64,000 bases of DNA from Streptomyces kronopolitis (lineage in GTDB: Bacteria; Actinomycetota; Actinomycetes; Streptomycetales; Streptomycetaceae), in NCBI RefSeq assembly GCF_014646275.1, contig NZ_BMND01000001.1, positions 434,001 through 498,000 on the forward strand, read 5' to 3'. The notes below the pieces were generated by a model. The model was given only the letters and a program-made list of their open reading frames with translations, made no database searches and was not told where the DNA came from. Position numbers and translations under genes: made by a program. Below are positions 16,334 through 24,927 of the stretch, in pieces. Each line of letters opens with the position of its first letter. Positions within the stretch are counted from its first letter, which is position 1.

Positions 16334-17491
16334 TCACTTGGGTGTGGGGTCGGGGAAGGATCTGTCGCCGAAGAGGACTCGGCTTGCCGCGGCCCGGCCG
16401 AACGGTGTGCGTAGCAGGGTGAATCCCGCTGCTGCTGTGGCAGGCGTCCGTACGCGGGCCAATATCCCGCGCAGCATGAGTCGGCCGCGGAAGTGGGGGC
16501 GGAGCGCGGCTCCGTCGTAGTGGGTCATCGTGTCCGGATTTCCGGTGCGCAGTGCGTCGTGGAGGACCTCGGCTGCGAGCTGCGACTGCCGTAGGCACGG
16601 GTCCAGGCCGCCGGCGGTGAGCGGGGAGACCGCGCCTGCCGCATCCCCCACGAGGAGTCCGTCGGCGCAGCTGATCCGGCGCAGCAGGCCGCCGACGGGA
16701 ATGGGACCTGCGCGCCGCTCCACCTTCTCGGGACGTTCGATGCCGGTCAGTCCGGGCGCTGAGGCGCTGAACTGCTCCATCGCACGGCGAAGACCGTCCG
16801 GGTAGCGGTCGGCATAGCCTGCGACTCCGACGTGGGCGTGTTGCCCGTCGTTGATTACCCAGGCCAGGTAGCCGGGGGCGAGTGAGGGGTCGAGTACGCA
16901 GTGGAATGTCGGTGGCTGATCGCTTCCGGGGAGTGCGAAGACCTCTTCGGCTCCGACGATCAGGTGGTGGTTGCGGTCGAGAGCGAGGTCGCGGGCGACT
17001 CTTGAGCGGGCCCCGTCGGCGCCGACGATGAAGCGGGCCCGGACCGTGGTCGGTCCGTCGCGACCGGCAAGGTGGAAGGTGTTGCCCTCTCGGCCGGTGT
17101 AGCGCGTGCCCAGTGCGATGCGTACGCCGGCGTCGACCGCGGTGGCGGCCGTCGCTTCGTACAGTGGTCCCATGTCGCCCACCCGGTATTCGTCGCGGGG
17201 GCTGGTGAGGCTGACCGGGCGGCGCAGGTCAGGGGGGTAGAGGACCACGCGTCGGATCGGTGGTCCGAGGCAGTCGGGGGGCAGCGGGAAGTCGTCGAGT
17301 GTCTTCCGTACGAAGATTCCTGTGGTGCGGATCGCGCCGGCAAGGTTCGTTCGGCGTTCGACCAGGAGCACGTCGTGGCCTTGTCGGGCGAGGAGTGTGG
17401 CGGTGTTGAGTCCGGCCAGGCCGGCCCCGACCACCAGTACGTCGGCACTGTCTGTGACCCCGAGGCGGTAGGCGAGGCGTGCTGTCGTCAT
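16334..17491 (-). CDS. FAD-dependent oxidoreductase (geranylgeranyl-reductase-like)
   Basis: 385 aa from the ATG at 17491; GAGCAG upstream is a weak ribosome site. Contains an N-terminal Rossmann motif VVGAGLAGLNTA with the acidic end of beta-2 (LLVERR), a mid-protein IVGADGARSRVARDL motif and a C-terminal GDAAGAVSPLTAGG motif. This set is characteristic of p-hydroxybenzoate-hydroxylase/geranylgeranyl-reductase-type flavoproteins. The substrate is not predictable. It is first in a probable two-gene unit with the lipoprotein. Confidence 0.8.
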   Translation of the reverse strand: MTTARLAYRLGVTDSADVLVVGAGLAGLNTATLLARQGHDVLLVERRTNLAGAIRTTGIFVRKTLDDFPLPPDCLGPPIRRVVLYPPDLRRPVSLTSPRDEYRVGDMGPLYEATAATAVDAGVRIALGTRYTGREGNTFHLAGRDGPTTVRARFIVGADGARSRVARDLALDRNHHLIVGAEEVFALPGSDQPPTFHCVLDPSLAPGYLAWVINDGQHAHVGVAGYADRYPDGLRRAMEQFSASAPGLTGIERPEKVERRAGPIPVGGLLRRISCADGLLVGDAAGAVSPLTAGGLDPCLRQSQLAAEVLHDALRTGNPDTMTHYDGAALRPHFRGRLMLRGILARVRTPATAAAGFTLLRTPFGRAAASRVLFGDRSFPDPTPK

Positions 17492-17716
17492 GTCTGCTCT
17501 GTTCGTTGTGGAGTCCGTCAACGGTGCGCGCGGCGGGCGCCGACCGGCGGCGGGCACTACGGCCAGGCCCGTGCCGCGATGAGGTGTGCGGACGTCGTCG
17601 TCAGGTCGTCACTCGGGGGCTTGCTGAAGATCAGGCGGAGCGGGGCGCGCAGCAGGGACGGTCGAGGGCGTCGCGCCTCGTGATCGTGTGCAGGCGGCCG
17701 ACTACCGCGACTGCGG

Positions 17717-17992
17717 TCACCGCGGCGGGGAGCCGGCCGGGACGGATGCTCCGGATTCGTGCGCAGCCTTGTCCCCGTCACCGGGGCCGTCGGGCTCCCA
17801 GCGCAGCAGGTCTCCGGGCTGGCACTCAAGCACCTCGCACAGCGCGGCGAGCGTGGTGAAGCGCACCGCCTTGGCCCGGCCGTTCTTGAGCACCGCCAGG
17901 TTGGCGGGTGTGATCCCCACGCGGTCCGCCAGTTCGCCCACGGACATCTTCCGCTTGGCCAGCATCACGTCGATGTCGACGGCGATCGGCAT
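17717..17992 (-). CDS. XRE/Cro-family helix-turn-helix regulator
   Basis: 91 aa; ATG at 17992 overlapping the DUF2975 stop (TGATG). The HTH spans about residues 9-65, with MSVGELADRVGITPANLAVLKNGRAKAVRF and the trailing LCEVLECQPGDLL, typical of the YozG-type small regulators that accompany DUF2975 membrane proteins. It probably autoregulates its operon through the CTATCGA-n3-TCGATAG palindrome at 18516-18532. The C-terminal 20 residues are disordered. Confidence 0.88.
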   Translation of the reverse strand: MPIAVDIDVMLAKRKMSVGELADRVGITPANLAVLKNGRAKAVRFTTLAALCEVLECQPGDLLRWEPDGPGDGDKAAHESGASVPAGSPPR

Positions 17993-18483
17993 CAGATCAC
18001 CTCGGCCAACTCGGCCCCCAGCTGCGACGCCTCGACGTCGCGTGCGACGGCTTGTGCGAGCAGCATCCGCAGCACGAGCACGATGAGTGCGTTCCCGAAG
18101 ATCGCCAGGCTGACCCCGCCCAGCAGGGCCACAACGCCCGGGGGAACGACATCGCCAGGCGCCAGGACCGCCCCGAGTGCGAGCACCAGGAGCGAGGCCG
18201 CCACGAACGCGCCCATCACGAGATGGACGTAGCGGAATGCGGCGTGGGAGAACACGGTTCCGCGTTGCGCCATCGTCACGAGCCGCCACACGCAGACCAG
18301 GACGACCTGGACCGTCACGACGCCCAGGATCGTGATCACGAGGACCGGAGTGCGGCGGTCCACAAGGATGCTCTCGTCCATGGCGCCCGTCAGCATTGCC
18401 ACCATCACTGCCTGGGCGGAGACCGCCCCGGCGTGCAGTGCCACCATCACGGCGCGCAGCGCGAGCACTGTCAGCTTTCCCAA
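17992..18483 (-). CDS. DUF2975 integral membrane protein
   Basis: About 163 aa. I prefer a TTG at 18483, with AAGGGAG 6 bp upstream, over the GTG at 18489, which overlaps that ribosome site. Four hydrophobic segments (near residues 5-30, 48-70, 85-110, 118-145 of the longer form) fit DUF2975. It is translationally coupled to the XRE regulator downstream; this pair is widespread in actinobacteria and firmicutes. The membrane protein may sense a signal or modulate the regulator. Confidence 0.8.
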   Translation of the reverse strand: MGKLTVLALRAVMVALHAGAVSAQAVMVAMLTGAMDESILVDRRTPVLVITILGVVTVQVVLVCVWRLVTMAQRGTVFSHAAFRYVHLVMGAFVAASLLVLALGAVLAPGDVVPPGVVALLGGVSLAIFGNALIVLVLRMLLAQAVARDVEASQLGAELAEVI

Positions 18484-18515
18484 GGCCACTCCCTTGATCG
18501 AATCACGATGGAAAG

Positions 18516-18532
18516 CTATCGAATATCGATAG
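18516..18532. promoter_or_regulatory. Palindrome CTATCGA-ATA-TCGATAG upstream of DUF2975/XRE operon
   Basis: Perfect 7-bp inverted repeat with a 3-bp spacer, 33 bp before the operon start. It is the probable operator of the XRE regulator. A closely related CTATCGATAG lies at 15553-15562 directly before the GNAT gene. The remainder of 18533-18934 has no gene I can support; a minus-strand frame at 18516-18878 has no recognisable domain. Confidence 0.5.
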
Positions 18533-18934
18533 GGATGGCAAGCCGGGTCCGGTCGGCGGGATGGCCTGTGTGTCCCCTGGGGGCCCTGACGTAGTGGGGC
18601 CCGCCGGCTCCAGGGTCCGCGTGGAGCGGCTGGAGCGTGGCGTCAAGGTCGAGATCGGGGTGACTCTGAGTAACGGCTAGGGTAGGCGGGCCAGGCTCGT
18701 CGCCGACAAGCTCGGGGTACTGGCTACGCTCGCCGTCATCGACCGAGAGCGGGAGTGGGTATCCCGGGGGCGCCGGCGGATCGCGCGACAAGTCGCCCCG
18801 GGGGGTGGCTGATTCGCGAGCATCGTCGCTCATGGCCTCGGCGCGGCGGCCTGCTGGCCAAGGGGAGTGCGCGCTCACCGGCTGGGCCTTGTCTTTTTAT
18901 TGTGGTGTCTGATGGCGATGCCTTATCTGGGGGC

Positions 18935-19191
18935 TCGAAGGCGCGGCCTTCGCCACCGAACTCATCGTCAGCGAACTGGTGACCAACGCCATCCGCTACG
19001 GCAAGGGCCCCATCCGGCTACGCATGATCCGGCAGGCAACGTTGATCTGCGAGGTTTTCGATGCCAGCAGCACGGCCCCGCATCTGCGCCGTGCCCGTAC
19101 CTTCGATGAAGGCGGCCGCGGCCTGCTCCTGGTGGCCCAGCTCGCCAATCGCTGGGGCACCCGGCATACCCGTGAGGGGAAGGTCATCTGA
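18935..19191 (+). pseudogene. Truncated anti-sigma-factor kinase (HATPase_c_2) remnant
   Basis: The plus strand reads AAFATELIVSELVTNAIRYG (N-box of RsbW-type serine kinases), then VFDASSTAPHLR and DEGGRGLLLVAQLANRWGTR (G-boxes), then GKVI and TGA. The first half of the domain and any start codon are missing. The following codons read A-E-Q-P-L-P, which in relatives continues GKVIWAEQPLP, so the stop looks like a TGG to TGA change. Pseudogene on both counts. Confidence 0.7.
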
Positions 19192-19914
19192 GCGGAACAG
19201 CCCCTTCCGGCAGGCCGGAGTCCCGGGCTCGGCCTGTGACGAAAGCCTGCCGTCACCGGTCAGGTAATTCGCGCCCACTCCCAGCTCCGCACTTTCAGCC
19301 CCTCTGAACTTTCGTGCGTGATCCAGGACGGTCCGGCGTAATTCGGCTGGCAGTTGCTTGCTGGCAGTTGCTTTCTCCGATGGGAAGCATTGGCTGCAAC
19401 CGGGCCGCGCCTGGCCTTGGTTGAGCTGGCGAAACGACAGGCTCGCGACCGGGGGCGGGGAGGTACCACCCGCCGTGGCCCCCGTTTCCGCCACTCTGCG
19501 GCCCCGTCCGGTGCCTCTGTCGCGTCAGGGATCCGGGGGCGACGATTGCCGCCAGGGACTGTCTCGTGTGGTGGCCGTCACGCGGCAAATCGGGGCAGTT
19601 GGGAAGTTCTCCCCGGAGGGTCCGGTTGGCGTCCAAGGCGGGGCCCCGCCTACTCGACGGGGTGTGCGTCTCAGGAAACTCCCTGGACGTGGGGTCAGGG
19701 GGCGATGCGGGTTGGCGGAAACTGCTTCCCCCGTGTCCGAAATCCCTTGGCGTGAATCCCTTGCGGTCCGGAGTTTTTCCGGTCGAACGGCGGGCGGGCC
19801 ATGATCGATTTCTTATGGACAGTGTCGATTGGCGACCCTAGGATCTGGCCTGGTCTGGCCGGAGATGGTCGAGAAATTAAATCGATGAGACATTGACTTT
19901 CGGGGGATCTTGAT
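19192..19914. other. Intergenic region before the biosynthetic cluster
   Basis: About 720 bp. Short overlapping frames on both strands have no domains or ribosome sites. The AT-richer last 60 bp (GAAATTAAATCGATGAGACA followed by a TTGACTTT) probably contain the promoter of the operon that starts at 19915. Confidence 0.4.
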
Positions 19915-20769
19915 ATGCCCAACCCCACCGTGTGGAATATCGTTTCGGACGCAGGATCCGACGCCGACACCGATATCGTGCTTGCGGCCGATTTCCCGGT
20001 GACGGGGAGGAACGAGGGTGGATTCGCCGATCTGGCGCCCGGTCTGAAGCTGGACTGCGATCTGTGGCAGACCGTCGCCCCGGTCCGCGACCCCGAGACC
20101 GCGGCCCTGGACGACAGTTACCTGGAGCCCTGGCTCTCCGAGGTGGCCGCATCCGGTCGCACGGTCCGCGCCGTGCTCGGCTACTGTGCGGGCTCCGTAT
20201 TCGCCGGCGTGCTCGCCGAGAAGATCGGCGCACGGCAGCCGATTGCCCCCCGTGTGGTGCTGTTCGACCCCGAACTGGTCGATGTGCCCACCGTCCACCT
20301 CCAGTTCGGCCGGGTCATCGGCAACATGACCACCGTTCTGACCCCGGAGGAGATAGCCGAGCTGTCCGGCGCCGCCGAGCGGCTCGCCGCGCAGCCCGAC
20401 ATCACCCCGGCCGCCTTCGCCGCCGGCCTGTACGCGGCCTTCCGCCCGATCGGCACCGCGGCGCTGCGGCGGGCCGGACTCGACGAGGACTACGCCGGCG
20501 AACTGGTCCAGCTGGTCGGTTCGTTCATGTCCTACCTCGCCACCGCCGCCGGTCTCGACCCGCGCCCCGGCTGGCAGGGGGCCACGGTCGTCACCTCCGC
20601 CAGTGCGACCAGCGGACTGAACCGGATGCGCACCACACCCGGCGTCGCCCCCATCGAGGTCGCGGACGAGCGGCGCTTCGAGGTCGAGCACCGGGACCTG
20701 CTGCGTACCCCCGCCATCGCCGAAGCCGTGGGCGGAGTCCTGGCAAGTCGCCCCGGGGAGTACACGTGA
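19915..20769 (+). CDS. Cys-type alpha/beta-hydrolase Dieckmann cyclase (KirHI/TrdC/NcmC-like)
   Basis: 284 aa; ATG at 19915 with GGGGGA upstream. Alpha/beta-hydrolase fold with a Cys instead of Ser at the nucleophile elbow: C91 in VLGYCAGS, D118 in VVLFDPE and H259 in FEVEHRDL. A Cys-Asp-His triad at this spacing is the hallmark of the Dieckmann cyclases that off-load PKS/NRPS chains as tetramic acids or pyridones. Predicted role: cyclising the beta-alanine-terminated beta-keto chain to a 4-hydroxy-2-pyridone. It overlaps the next NRPS gene by 4 bp (GTGA), matching its job on that enzyme's product. A type II thioesterase is the alternative, but those use Ser. Confidence 0.7.
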   Translation: MPNPTVWNIVSDAGSDADTDIVLAADFPVTGRNEGGFADLAPGLKLDCDLWQTVAPVRDPETAALDDSYLEPWLSEVAASGRTVRAVLGYCAGSVFAGVLAEKIGARQPIAPRVVLFDPELVDVPTVHLQFGRVIGNMTTVLTPEEIAELSGAAERLAAQPDITPAAFAAGLYAAFRPIGTAALRRAGLDEDYAGELVQLVGSFMSYLATAAGLDPRPGWQGATVVTSASATSGLNRMRTTPGVAPIEVADERRFEVEHRDLLRTPAIAEAVGGVLASRPGEYT

Positions 20770-23700
20770 GCGCCGAAGCCACGGCCGGCCTCACGGCCGG
20801 CGAGGCGCAGGACGGGTCCGGCCGCCCGGCCGGACGCGTACCGGCGAGCCGCAAGGAGACCACCCTCTGGCTCCTCGACGAGCTGGTCCCCGGCAGCGGC
20901 GCCAACAACCTGTCGCTGGCCCTGCGCGTGCGGGGCCGTCTCGACACCGCCGCCACCACGCACGCCCTGCGGCTCCTGACGGAGCGCTTCGAGGTGCTGC
21001 GCACGGTCTACCGGCGTGACGGCGCCGAGCTGACCAGGGCCGTCATGCCGTCCCTGACCGTCGGGCTGGAGGAGGCGGAGCACCGCGGCGGCGCGGAGGA
21101 CGAACCGGCCGTCCTGACGGCCTTCGTGGCCCGCCCGTTCACCCCGGACGGCAGCCCCCTCGTACGCGCCCTGCTGTTGCACGGGCCGGACGCCGACGTG
21201 CTGTGCCTGGCCCTCCACCACGCCGTGTCGGACGTGCAGTCGACGGCCATCCTGCGCGCCGAGTTCGTCGCCCTCTACGAGGCGGTCCTGGAGGGCGGGC
21301 ACCCCGCCCCCGCCGAAGTGCCCGCCCTGCACGAGCCCGCACCGTCCCCCGAGAGCCGCGACTACTGGCAGCAGCGCATGGCCGGATTCCGCTCCTCGGG
21401 CCTGGAACTCCTCTGCGAGCAGCGCGACCAGCCCGTCACCACCCTCCAGGGCGACGAGGTCACCCACGTCCTGTCGGCCGAGGCCCACGCGGTCGTACGC
21501 CGCCTCCAGCGCGAGCTGCGGGCGCCCGAGTCCGTCGTGCTCCTCACCGCCTACGCGGTCCTCCTCGCCGCGCACGGCGCCGGGCCCGACCTCACCATCG
21601 GCTCGCCGGTCAACACCCGCCCGCGCGAGGCGGTGGACGCGGTCGGCTACCACAGCAACCTCGTCGTCCTGCGTCTGCTGCTGGACCGTGACGCCACCTT
21701 CCGGGGCCTCACGGCCCTGACCCGGCGGACCTTCATGGAGGCGATGGCGCACAAGGACGTACCGACCGACGACGTGCTCGACATGGTCGAACGCGACGGC
21801 TCCGGCTGGCGCAACGCGCTGTTCAAGCACGTCTTCAACTACGTCCCCTTCGCCGAGGACCAGCGCATCTTCACCCTCGCCGGCGCCGAGGCCGAACTCC
21901 TCGTCGTCGAGAACGGTTTCAGCCAGTTCGACCTCGAGTTCTTCGTCTCGGCCAACCAGGAGACCGCCACCGTCCGCGCCGCGTTCTACACCGGGGTGCT
22001 GGACCGGTCGGACGTGGAACTGATGGTCCGGCGCTACGACGCCCTGCTGGTCGCGCTGGGTACGGGGGCGGACACCCCGATCGCCTCCCTGCCCACCTGG
22101 TCGGCCCGCGACCACGAGGTCATCGACGCCGCCAACGCCACGGATCGCGCGATCGGCCTGCCGTCGGTGCTCACCGGCTTCGCCCGCCGCGCCGCCGCCG
22201 ACCCCTCGGCCGTGGCCGTACGGGAGGGCGAGCGCACGGCCACGTACGGCGGCCTGTGGTCCGCCGCCGTCGACACGGCCGCCCGGCTGGCCGAGGCCGG
22301 CGTACGCCCCGGCGATGTCGTCGCGCTCCTCCTGCCGCGCGGCGCAGCCCTGGCCGCCTCGGTGTTCGGCACCTGGCTCGCCGGCGCGGCCTACCTGCCG
22401 CTCGACCCGAACCACCCCGTGGAGCGGCTGACCTACCAGCTCGACGACACGCGCGCCCGCGTCGTCATCGTCGGCGCCGGCATCACCGCCCCGGAGGGCC
22501 ACGCCGCCGTCCCCGCCACCGACTGGGAGCAGGTGCCCCAGGTGCCGGTGGACGAGGCGGCGGTGAAGGCCGACCCCGACGCCCTCGCGTACGTGATCCA
22601 CACCTCCGGCTCGACCGGTAAGCCCAAGGGCATCCCGATCCGGCACGGCAGCCTCGTCAACCACATCGTCGACTACGCCGAACGCTTCGGCGTGGCCGGC
22701 TCCACGCGCCCCACCGGCTGGCTCAGCACCTACAGCTTCGACACCTCCTCGCTCGAACTGATGATGCCGCTGCTCCACGGCGGCCACACGGTGGTGCTCC
22801 CGGACGAGGCGCGCACGGACGGCACCCTGCTGGCGGCCGCCGTCACCGGCCACGACATCGGCCTGCTGCAGGCGACCCCCACGACGTGGCGGCTCGTCGC
22901 CCAGCAGATCGCGGAGGTGACGGCCGGACGCGTCCTGCTGACCGGTGGCGAACCCCTGCCCGCCGAACTGGCCACCCGGCTGCTCGACGCCGGCGCCGAA
23001 CTGTGGAACGTCTACGGCCCCACCGAGAGCACGATCTGGGCGACCGCCGGCCGTGTACCGGCCGGCCACGGTGGAAGGGTCGATGTCGGCTCTCCCGTCG
23101 CCAACACCCGGATCTTCATCGCCGATCCGCACGGCAGGCCGCTCCCGGTCGGCCTCCGCGGAGAGCTGTGCGTCGCGGGCGTCGGCGTCGCCTCCGGCTA
23201 CCACGAGCGGCCCGACCTGACCGCGGAACGCTTCGGCGAGAACGCCGAGTACGGGCGCTTCCACCGCTCGGGCGACGTGGCCCGTTGGCGCACCGACGGC
23301 AGGATCGACCTGTTCGGCCGGCGGGACCGGCAGGTCAAACTGCGCGGCAACCGGATCGAACCCGCCGAGATCGAGGCGGTCCTGCTCGCCCACCCCGACG
23401 TCGAGGCGGCGGCCGTCGTGGTCGTCGGCGACCCCGGGGCGGACGGCTATCTGGCCGCGTTCGTCCGGGTCCCGCGCCGTCCCGAGGCCGTGGACGAACT
23501 GTGGGACCACGCGCACGGGCAGCTCCCGCGCTCGGTCGTCCCGCACCGGTTCATCGCCGTGGACGCCTTCCCCCGCACCGGCAGCGACAAGGTCGACCAC
23601 CTGGCCCTCGCCGAACAGGCGGCCCGGCACTCCGGCCCGGCCGTCGGCGGCCACGGCGCGGACTCCGCCGCCGGGGCGCAGGACGACCTGACGGCCACCG

Positions 23701-23903
23701 TCGTCGGCCTGTTCGCCGAACTGCTCGACCGCAGCGACCTCGACGCCGGCGCGCACTTCTTCGCCAACGGCGGGCACTCGCTGCTGGCCGTCGCCCTCGC
23801 CCAGCGCATCAAGGACATCACCGGTGTCCGGCTCGCGCTGACCGACGTGTTCGAGACGCCCACCCCCGCCGCCCTGGCCGACCGGCTGCGCCGGCTCGCC
23901 TGA
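20766..23903 (+). CDS. Stand-alone NRPS module C-A-PCP
   Basis: 1045 aa; GTG at 20766. Condensation domain about 30-440, with HHAVSD near residue 151 (HHxxxD, Gly of the usual DG replaced by Val). Adenylation domain about 460-960: A3 YVIHTSGSTGKPKG near 609, A5 NVYGPTEST, A7 RSGDVARW, A8, and A10 PRTGSDKVDH. PCP about 975-1040, with the phosphopantetheine Ser near 1005 in GGHSLLAV. Reading the ten specificity positions by eye against GrsA gives D-T-L-Q-L-G-V-I-W-K, close to glycine codes. The location between a Dieckmann cyclase and pathway genes including an aspartate decarboxylase suggests a KirB-like terminal module adding beta-alanine; the code conflicts with that. No thioesterase domain, so release is in trans. 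Confidence 0.9.
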   Translation: MSAEATAGLTAGEAQDGSGRPAGRVPASRKETTLWLLDELVPGSGANNLSLALRVRGRLDTAATTHALRLLTERFEVLRTVYRRDGAELTRAVMPSLTVGLEEAEHRGGAEDEPAVLTAFVARPFTPDGSPLVRALLLHGPDADVLCLALHHAVSDVQSTAILRAEFVALYEAVLEGGHPAPAEVPALHEPAPSPESRDYWQQRMAGFRSSGLELLCEQRDQPVTTLQGDEVTHVLSAEAHAVVRRLQRELRAPESVVLLTAYAVLLAAHGAGPDLTIGSPVNTRPREAVDAVGYHSNLVVLRLLLDRDATFRGLTALTRRTFMEAMAHKDVPTDDVLDMVERDGSGWRNALFKHVFNYVPFAEDQRIFTLAGAEAELLVVENGFSQFDLEFFVSANQETATVRAAFYTGVLDRSDVELMVRRYDALLVALGTGADTPIASLPTWSARDHEVIDAANATDRAIGLPSVLTGFARRAAADPSAVAVREGERTATYGGLWSAAVDTAARLAEAGVRPGDVVALLLPRGAALAASVFGTWLAGAAYLPLDPNHPVERLTYQLDDTRARVVIVGAGITAPEGHAAVPATDWEQVPQVPVDEAAVKADPDALAYVIHTSGSTGKPKGIPIRHGSLVNHIVDYAERFGVAGSTRPTGWLSTYSFDTSSLELMMPLLHGGHTVVLPDEARTDGTLLAAAVTGHDIGLLQATPTTWRLVAQQIAEVTAGRVLLTGGEPLPAELATRLLDAGAELWNVYGPTESTIWATAGRVPAGHGGRVDVGSPVANTRIFIADPHGRPLPVGLRGELCVAGVGVASGYHERPDLTAERFGENAEYGRFHRSGDVARWRTDGRIDLFGRRDRQVKLRGNRIEPAEIEAVLLAHPDVEAAAVVVVGDPGADGYLAAFVRVPRRPEAVDELWDHAHGQLPRSVVPHRFIAVDAFPRTGSDKVDHLALAEQAARHSGPAVGGHGADSAAGAQDDLTATVVGLFAELLDRSDLDAGAHFFANGGHSLLAVALAQRIKDITGVRLALTDVFETPTPAALADRLRRLA

Positions 23904-23925
23904 CGGAACCGAAAGAGACGCGCTC

Positions 23926-24927
23926 ATGGAAATCCTCAAGCTCGCCGTCAGCGGCTGGTTCGCCCGGGCCCTCGCGGTCGCCGCCCGCCTGGAGATCGCC
24001 GACATCCTTGACGGCGGATCGATGACCTCGGCCGAACTCGCCGAGCGCACCGAGACCGACCCCGACATCCTCCACCGCCTCCTCCAGATGCTCACCGTGC
24101 CGGGAGTCCTGGAGCGCGACGGGGAGAAGTTCCGGCTGACCGAGGCCTACGCGCCGCTGCGCGCGGACCACCCCTTCACCCAGCGCCACTTCGCCATCCT
24201 CGCCGCCGAGCTGTACGACGACGCCTTCGCCGGCCTGCTGCACACGGTGAAGACCGGCAAGTCCGGCTTCCAGGAGATCTTCGGGGAATCCCTCTACGGC
24301 TACCTGGAGACCCACCCCGAGACGGCGGACCTGTTCGACAAGGGCATGGTCGACCTGGCGACGCCGGTGGCCCAGTGCCTGCTCTCCCTGCACGACTTCA
24401 GTGCCGTCAAGACGGTCGTCGACGTGGGCGGCGGGAGCGGCGGCCTGCTCCCCGGCCTGCTGGCCGCCCACTCGGACCTGCGCGGCACCGTCGCCGACCG
24501 GGCCAGCGTCTGCGCCAGGGGCCGCACGGCCCTGGAGCGGGTCGCGAAGCAGGACGTGCTCGCCCGCATCGACTTCACCCCGAGCGACTTCTTCGTCGAG
24601 CTCCCCGCCGGAGCCGACCGCTACCTGCTGAAGAACGTGCTGCACGACTGGACGTACGACAACTGCGTCCGGATCCTGCGCACCGTCGCCACCGCCATGG
24701 CCGACAGCCCCGCCGACGCCCGGCTGCTCGTCGTGGAGCCGCTGGTGGAGAGCGACATCGACGGCTGGCGGGCGATGTTCCAGGCCGTGGCCTGCGACGA
24801 GGGCACCACCGGACTGGACGAGCCCGCCATGCGGCGCGCCCTGGAGGAGGCCGGCTTCGTCGTGGAGTCGGTCGGGCAACTGCCCACCCAGCACAAGGTG
24901 TTCGAGTCCTCCCTGCGTGTCTCCTGA
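23926..24927 (+). CDS. SAM-dependent O-methyltransferase (methyltransferase_2 type)
   Basis: 333 aa; ATG at 23926, GAAAGAG 9 bp upstream, 22 bp after the NRPS. N-terminal winged-helix dimerisation domain (SAELAERTETDPDILHRLL), SAM-binding VVDVGGGSGG near residue 166, and LLKNVLHDWTYDNC, with the His-Asp pair of plant-type O-methyltransferases, near 235-245. Length is normal. Likely methylates a hydroxyl of the polyketide (kirromycin carries one methoxy group). The stop overlaps the next start by one base (TGATG). Confidence 0.85.
   Translation: MEILKLAVSGWFARALAVAARLEIADILDGGSMTSAELAERTETDPDILHRLLQMLTVPGVLERDGEKFRLTEAYAPLRADHPFTQRHFAILAAELYDDAFAGLLHTVKTGKSGFQEIFGESLYGYLETHPETADLFDKGMVDLATPVAQCLLSLHDFSAVKTVVDVGGGSGGLLPGLLAAHSDLRGTVADRASVCARGRTALERVAKQDVLARIDFTPSDFFVELPAGADRYLLKNVLHDWTYDNCVRILRTVATAMADSPADARLLVVEPLVESDIDGWRAMFQAVACDEGTTGLDEPAMRRALEEAGFVVESVGQLPTQHKVFESSLRVS

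Noticed and set aside
18516..18878. Minus-strand frame of 120 codons
   Set aside because: It contains the palindromic operator at its end and has a low-complexity Pro/Asp-rich translation without known domain.
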